In this document: one piece after another, positions 60,803-64,000 of the stretch
Numbering within the stretch: the first letter of the stretch is position 1
Layout: each line of letters opens with the position of its first letter
From: Streptomyces sp. ISL-10
Lineage (GTDB): Bacteria; Actinomycetota; Actinomycetes; Streptomycetales; Streptomycetaceae
Direction: 5' to 3'
DNA length: 64,000 nt
NCBI RefSeq assembly: GCF_018614575.1
Contig: NZ_JAGGOJ010000021.1
Span: forward strand, 1 to 64,000
Made by a program: the position numbers and the translations under genes
Notes under the pieces: model-generated
What the model was told of the DNA's origin: nothing
The model's input: the letters and a program-made list of their open reading frames with translations, nothing else
Database searches by the model: none

Positions 60803-61819
60803 TTACTCAGGGTTGTCCGCGAGGGATCTCGCTGCGCGGACGCAGTGGGCGAGTGCCGCGCGCGCGTACGCGGGCGAGGCGCCTGCGAGGCCGCAGGCCG
60901 GGGTGATCACGACCGACTCGGACAGAGTCCCCGGATTCAGCCCCAGCCTGCGCCAAAGTGTCCGTACACCCTTGACGATATCGGCGCCCACCGACAATCC
61001 GGCCGATGCGGTGTCGGTGGAGGGGACGACGCCCATGAAGAGCTTGGTGCCGCCCTCGACGGCCTCGCCGATCGCCTCCTCCTCACGCTCGGTGAGCAAC
61101 CCGAAATCGAACGAGATCCCCTGGGCTCCGGCGCGGCGCAGCAGCGCGAACGGCACCTCGGGCGCGCAGGAGTGCACGACCACCGGATCGTCGCTGACCG
61201 CGACGATGTCCCGCAGCCCGCTCTCGACGACCTGGCGGTCCACCGCGCGGTGGGTGCGGTAGCCGCTGGCCGTGCGGATCTGCCCGCGCAGCACGGCGGT
61301 GAGGGAGGGCTCGTCGAGCTGGAGCACGACCTGCGCGCCGGGGACCCGGCGGCGTACGTCGGCCAGATGGCCGCGCAGGCCCTCGGCGAGAGAGGCGGTG
61401 ATGTCCCGGCAGGCGCCGGGGTCACCGAGCGCGGCCTCGCCGCCGCGGAGTTCCAGGGAGGCGGCGAGCGTCCAGGGACCGACCGCCTGGACCTTCAGCG
61501 GCCCTTGGTACCCCTGCGTGAACTCCTCCAGCGCGTCCAGGTCCTCCCCGAGCCAGGAGTGCGCGCGGCGCGTGTCGCGCCCCGGCCGGTCGCTGACCCG
61601 CCAGCCGCTGGGCTCGACATGGGCGTACATCTCGACGAGCAGCCCGATGGTCCGCCCGATCATGTCCGCGCCGGGCCCGCGGGCGGGCAGCTCGGCGAGG
61701 TGGGGGAAGTCCTCGACGGACCCGGTGACGGTCCTCGCGCTCTCCCGGGCGTCCCCGCCGGGCATGGATCCGACACCGGTCGCCGCCGTTCCCCAGGTGA
61801 AGTGCTCTTTCTCGCTCAC
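60803..61819 (-). CDS. MetE C-terminal-domain-like (cobalamin-independent methionine synthase superfamily) protein
   Basis: The 338-residue protein starts with GTG (VSEKEHFTWGTAATGVGSMPG). It resembles only the C-terminal catalytic half of MetE and has the zinc ligands HxC (VVHSCAPEVPFALLRRAG) and a later Cys (ITPACGLAG). The LQLDEPSL and QAVGPWTLAASLEL segments are typical of the UROD/MetE superfamily. Such short proteins are methyltransferases of unclear substrate; use of methyltetrahydrofolate or a corrinoid cannot be judged here. Actinomycetes often have it next to ligA. Confidence 0.88.
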   Translation of the reverse strand: MSEKEHFTWGTAATGVGSMPGGDARESARTVTGSVEDFPHLAELPARGPGADMIGRTIGLLVEMYAHVEPSGWRVSDRPGRDTRRAHSWLGEDLDALEEFTQGYQGPLKVQAVGPWTLAASLELRGGEAALGDPGACRDITASLAEGLRGHLADVRRRVPGAQVVLQLDEPSLTAVLRGQIRTASGYRTHRAVDRQVVESGLRDIVAVSDDPVVVHSCAPEVPFALLRRAGAQGISFDFGLLTEREEEAIGEAVEGGTKLFMGVVPSTDTASAGLSVGADIVKGVRTLWRRLGLNPGTLSESVVITPACGLAGASPAYARAALAHCVRAARSLADNPE

Positions 61820-61896
61820 GCGGGAAGCGTACGCGGCGGGGCGGCGGGGGGAGCGTGGGGCTGCTGCCGGCGGCGCGGGCCCGCAGGCGCTTGTCG

Positions 61897-62058
61897 GAGT
61901 CACGCCTCGCCACGTAACTCCGGGTCAGCGCCTCCAAGCGTGCCCGACGGTCGGCGGCCCGCCGCGCCGGGTGGGGTCAGCAGCCCGCCGCGCACGTCCC
62001 GGTCAGCGCACCGCCGCATGCCGGAAGGGTCAGCGCCCCCCGCGTACGTCCGGGTCAG
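61897..62058. repeat. About six degenerate 25-27-bp tandem repeats after the SDR gene
   Basis: GGTCAG recurs at 61923, 61975, 62001, 62028 and 62053, with a mutated GGTCGG at 61949, that is, every 25-27 bp. The last one (62053-62058) contains the SDR stop codon at 62055-62057, so each unit is an echo of the gene end. The flanking CGCGTACGTCCGGGTCAG-type sequence is also partly kept. Confidence 0.82.
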
Positions 62059-62756
62059 CCTCGCCCCGGCCGCACCGTCACGTCGTTGATCTCGGCGTCT
62101 CGCGGCAGATCGAGCGCGGTGATGATCATCGTGGCGACCGACTCGGGGTCGATCCAGCGCGACGGGTCGAACTCCTTGCCCTCCTGGGCGTGCACCTTGG
62201 CCTGCATCGGGCTCGCCGTCCGGCCCGGGTACACCGATGTCACCCGTACCCCGGCCGCGTGCTCCTCGTGCCTCAGCGAGTCGGCCAGCGCCTTGAGGCC
62301 GTGCTTGGAGGCCGCGTAGGCGCCCCATTCGGCATGGGCATTGAGACCGGCGCCCGAGTTGACGAAGACCACGTGGCCCCGGGCGGCGCGCAGTTGGAGC
62401 AGGAAGAGCCGGGTGAGCTCGGCGGGCGCAATCAGGTTCACGTCGAGTTGCTGGTGCCAGATCTTCGGCGTCAGTTCACCGACCGGGCCGAGGTCGACAA
62501 TGCCCGCGATGTGCAGCAGCGAGTCGACGCGGTCCGGCACGGTCTGGTGGCCGAGCGCCCACGAGATGCGGTCGGGTGCGGCGAGGTCGGCGACGAGCGT
62601 ACGGGCGCCGGGGAACCGCGCGGTGAACTCCTTGGCGCGGCCCGCGTCACGTGCCACGAGGACGATGTCGTCGCCCCGCTCGTGCAGACGGCGGGCGACC
62701 GCCGCGCCGATGCCGGAGCCTGCGCCGGTGATCAGATGGGTAGCCATGCCGGACAT
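62055..62756 (-). CDS. Short-chain dehydrogenase/reductase
   Basis: The protein is 233 residues from MSGMATHLITGAGSG; the second ATG at 62747 is possible. The cofactor motif TGAGSGIGAAVARRL lies at the N-terminus and the catalytic Ser...Tyr-x-x-x-Lys in FVNSGAGLNAHAEWGAYAASKHGLKAL. It is a classical NAD(P)H oxidoreductase of unknown substrate. The start lies 7 bp after the LOG-family stop, indicating an operon. Confidence 0.9.
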   Translation of the reverse strand: MSGMATHLITGAGSGIGAAVARRLHERGDDIVLVARDAGRAKEFTARFPGARTLVADLAAPDRISWALGHQTVPDRVDSLLHIAGIVDLGPVGELTPKIWHQQLDVNLIAPAELTRLFLLQLRAARGHVVFVNSGAGLNAHAEWGAYAASKHGLKALADSLRHEEHAAGVRVTSVYPGRTASPMQAKVHAQEGKEFDPSRWIDPESVATMIITALDLPRDAEINDVTVRPGRG

Positions 62757-62763
62757 GCTCGCA

Positions 62764-63303
62764 CTACTGGATGCCGGCACTCTCCTCCAGGTAGGCCATG
62801 GCGGCCGCGCCGTCCTCGGCGAAGAACACCAGGTCGGTCAGGGGCAGCGGCAGGAAGCCCTCCTTCTCCATCCGCTGGAACTGCTCCTTCAGCCCGTCGT
62901 AGAAGCCGGCGGCATTGAGCAGGACCACCGGCTTGATGTGGTGGCCGTGCTTCTTCAGCTCCATGATCTCGGTGGCCTCGTCCAGCGTGCCGGTGCCGCC
63001 GACCATGATGACGACCGCGTCGGATTTGGCGAGGAGCAGCGCCTTGCGCTCGGCGAGGTCCCGGGCCACGACCATCTCGTCGGCGGTGGCCCGCGCCTTG
63101 GACTGGAGGAACTCCACGGACACCCCGACCAGCCTGCCGCCGGCCTCCGCCACGCCGTCCGCGACGACCTTCATCAGCCCGACGTCGGAGCCGCCCCAGA
63201 CCAGGGTGTGACCGCCCTTGCCGATGAGCTCCGCGAATTCACGGGCGGGGCGGGTGTAGCGCTCGTCGAGGTCGGCGGCGGAAAGGAAGACGCAGATGTT
63301 CAT
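62764..63303 (-). CDS. LOG family protein (TIGR00730-type Rossmann fold)
   Basis: The 179-residue protein starts MNICVFLSAADLDERYTRPA. It shows GHTLVWGGSDVGLMKVVADGVAEAGGRLVGV and DEMVVARDLAERKALLLAKSDAVVIMVGGTGTLDEATEIMELKKHG. The nucleotide-binding motif PGGxGTxxE is VGGTGTLDE here, with Val for Pro. The family includes cytokinin nucleoside 5'-monophosphate phosphoribohydrolases, as well as proteins of unknown function. First gene of an operon with the SDR. Confidence 0.88.
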   Translation of the reverse strand: MNICVFLSAADLDERYTRPAREFAELIGKGGHTLVWGGSDVGLMKVVADGVAEAGGRLVGVSVEFLQSKARATADEMVVARDLAERKALLLAKSDAVVIMVGGTGTLDEATEIMELKKHGHHIKPVVLLNAAGFYDGLKEQFQRMEKEGFLPLPLTDLVFFAEDGAAAMAYLEESAGIQ

Positions 63304-63332
63304 GGGGCAACCGTACGGGCCGGAAGCCCGCC

Positions 63333-64000
63333 GTGAAATCTTTCTCGGGCACGACGCTCAACAGGGCGAAATCGGCGGACGGTACACGCATCGTCTACGA
63401 ATGGCGCGGCGAGGGAGAGGCGTTGGCGCTGCTCGGCGATGTGCTGCACACCGGCGCTACGCACGCGCCGCCGACGGAGCTGCTCGCGGAACACTTCAGC
63501 GTGATCATCTACTACCGGCGCGGCCGGGGAAGCAGCGGTGACACCGCTACGTACGCGGTGGAGCAGGAGATCGAGAATCTCGCCGCAGTGATCGCGCCAG
63601 GCGGACGGGAGCGCCATGGTCCACGGCATCTCCTCGGGTGCCGCACTGGCGCTGCGGACAGTGTCCGCCGGGCTGCCGATCACCAGGCTGTCGGTCTACG
63701 AGTCGCCGTTCGAGACGGGCTCCGAGCTGCAGGAGGGGGCCGACTACGAGGCCCGGATGCGCGCCCTGCTGGCCAAGGACCGCCGGGGCGCTGCGCTGAC
63801 GGAGTTCCTGGGGGCGGTGGGGATGCCACCCGAGGCGCTGTTGCGACTGCGGCAGCTCCCGGTCTGGGCGGACATGAAGGCGCTGGCCACACTCTCGCGT
63901 ACGACCACGCGGTGATGGGGCACGGCAGCCTTCCGGCGGCGAGCCGGCGGCGGTGACCGAGCGCGTGCTGGTCGTCGACGGCGGGGCGAGCCCTGCCGGG
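63333..64000 (+). pseudogene. Alpha/beta hydrolase gene broken by frameshifts (runs off the window)
   Basis: Frame 1 from 63333 reads MKSFSGTTLNRAKSADGTRI, then AVEQEIENLAAVIAPGG. Near 63600 the homologous reading moves to another frame: SAMVHGISSGAALALRTVSAGLP ... PVWADMKALAT, with the nucleophile elbow as GISSG. Near 63890 it returns to frame 1 (HTLAYDHAVMGHGSLPA). Near 63935 it shifts again to VTERVLVVDGGASPAG at the edge. Taken together this is a complete-looking alpha/beta hydrolase up to the edge, with three frameshifts. Sequencing error is the alternative explanation. Confidence 0.75.

Noticed and set aside
58586..62089. 1167-codon plus-strand frame opposite ligA and the MetE-like gene
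   Set aside because: Shadow of ligA codon bias, with no ribosome binding site or domain.

Overview
The window is high-GC actinomycete chromosome, almost certainly Streptomyces. The evidence is very strong third-position GC bias, frequent GTG/TTG starts, likely leaderless starts, and a gene order I recall from memory as that of the S. coelicolor core around SCO5494-SCO5536 (ligA, rmdB-like, gatCAB, ilvBNC, serA, pruA/proline dehydrogenase, leuB, ilvE, urease, cimA, accB-accE). No rRNA, tRNA, integrase, insertion sequence or CRISPR array was seen.

Layout. 1-2.7 kb: tail of a plus-strand gene, a repeat-rich spacer, then accB and accE (acyl-CoA carboxylase beta and epsilon). 3-7.7 kb: a secreted GH101 endo-alpha-N-acetylgalactosaminidase and a YceI protein. 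8-10 kb: a TPM-domain membrane protein and a decayed GH3 glycosidase end. 10-12 kb: cimA with a leader peptide and attenuator. 12.2-17.8 kb: a nitrogen unit (urease gamma/beta fusion, urease alpha, agmatine deiminase, TetR) divergent from an NCS1 permease. 17.9-20.5 kb: ilvE, leuB and a 42-residue protein. 20.7-23.3 kb: a broken PadR gene, its membrane partner and a DUF1206 protein. 23.4-27.5 kb: proline catabolism with a divergent PucR-type regulator. 27.5-29.8 kb: TetR and a divergent MFS exporter. 30-35.6 kb: serA, ilvC, ilvN and ilvB, the last with a leader peptide. 35.6-38.7 kb: a membrane GGDEF/degenerate-EAL protein. 38.9-42.5 kb: a hydroxyacid dehydrogenase, an aldo-keto reductase, a PQQ-type sugar dehydrogenase lipoprotein and a DUF6191 protein. 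42.4-45.8 kb: a large LuxR-type ATPase regulator coupled to a 58-residue protein. 46.3-50 kb: two acetyltransferases and an MMPL transporter. 50.6-51.8 kb: a hypothetical protein and a small secreted protein. 52.3-55.9 kb: gatB, a small membrane protein, gatA, gatC. 56-60.8 kb: an RmdB-like c-di-GMP enzyme and ligA. 60.8-64 kb: a MetE-like protein, an SDR, a LOG-family protein and a frameshifted alpha/beta hydrolase.

How it works together. cimA, ilvB, ilvN, ilvC, ilvE, leuB and serA form a dispersed branched-chain and serine amino-acid block. Two of these genes (cimA, ilvB) have short Ile/Leu/Val-containing leader peptides followed by T-tailed hairpins, that is, transcription attenuation. Two c-di-GMP enzymes flank the housekeeping genes. 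One has an intact GGDEF with a degenerate EAL; the other has intact GGDEF and EAL motifs.

The most unusual feature is at gene ends. Five genes (yceI, the TPM gene, ilvE, a RimJ-like gene and an SDR) are followed at once by short tandem repeats of 18-45 bp that re-copy the stop codon or its surroundings. I found no standard element that explains this.
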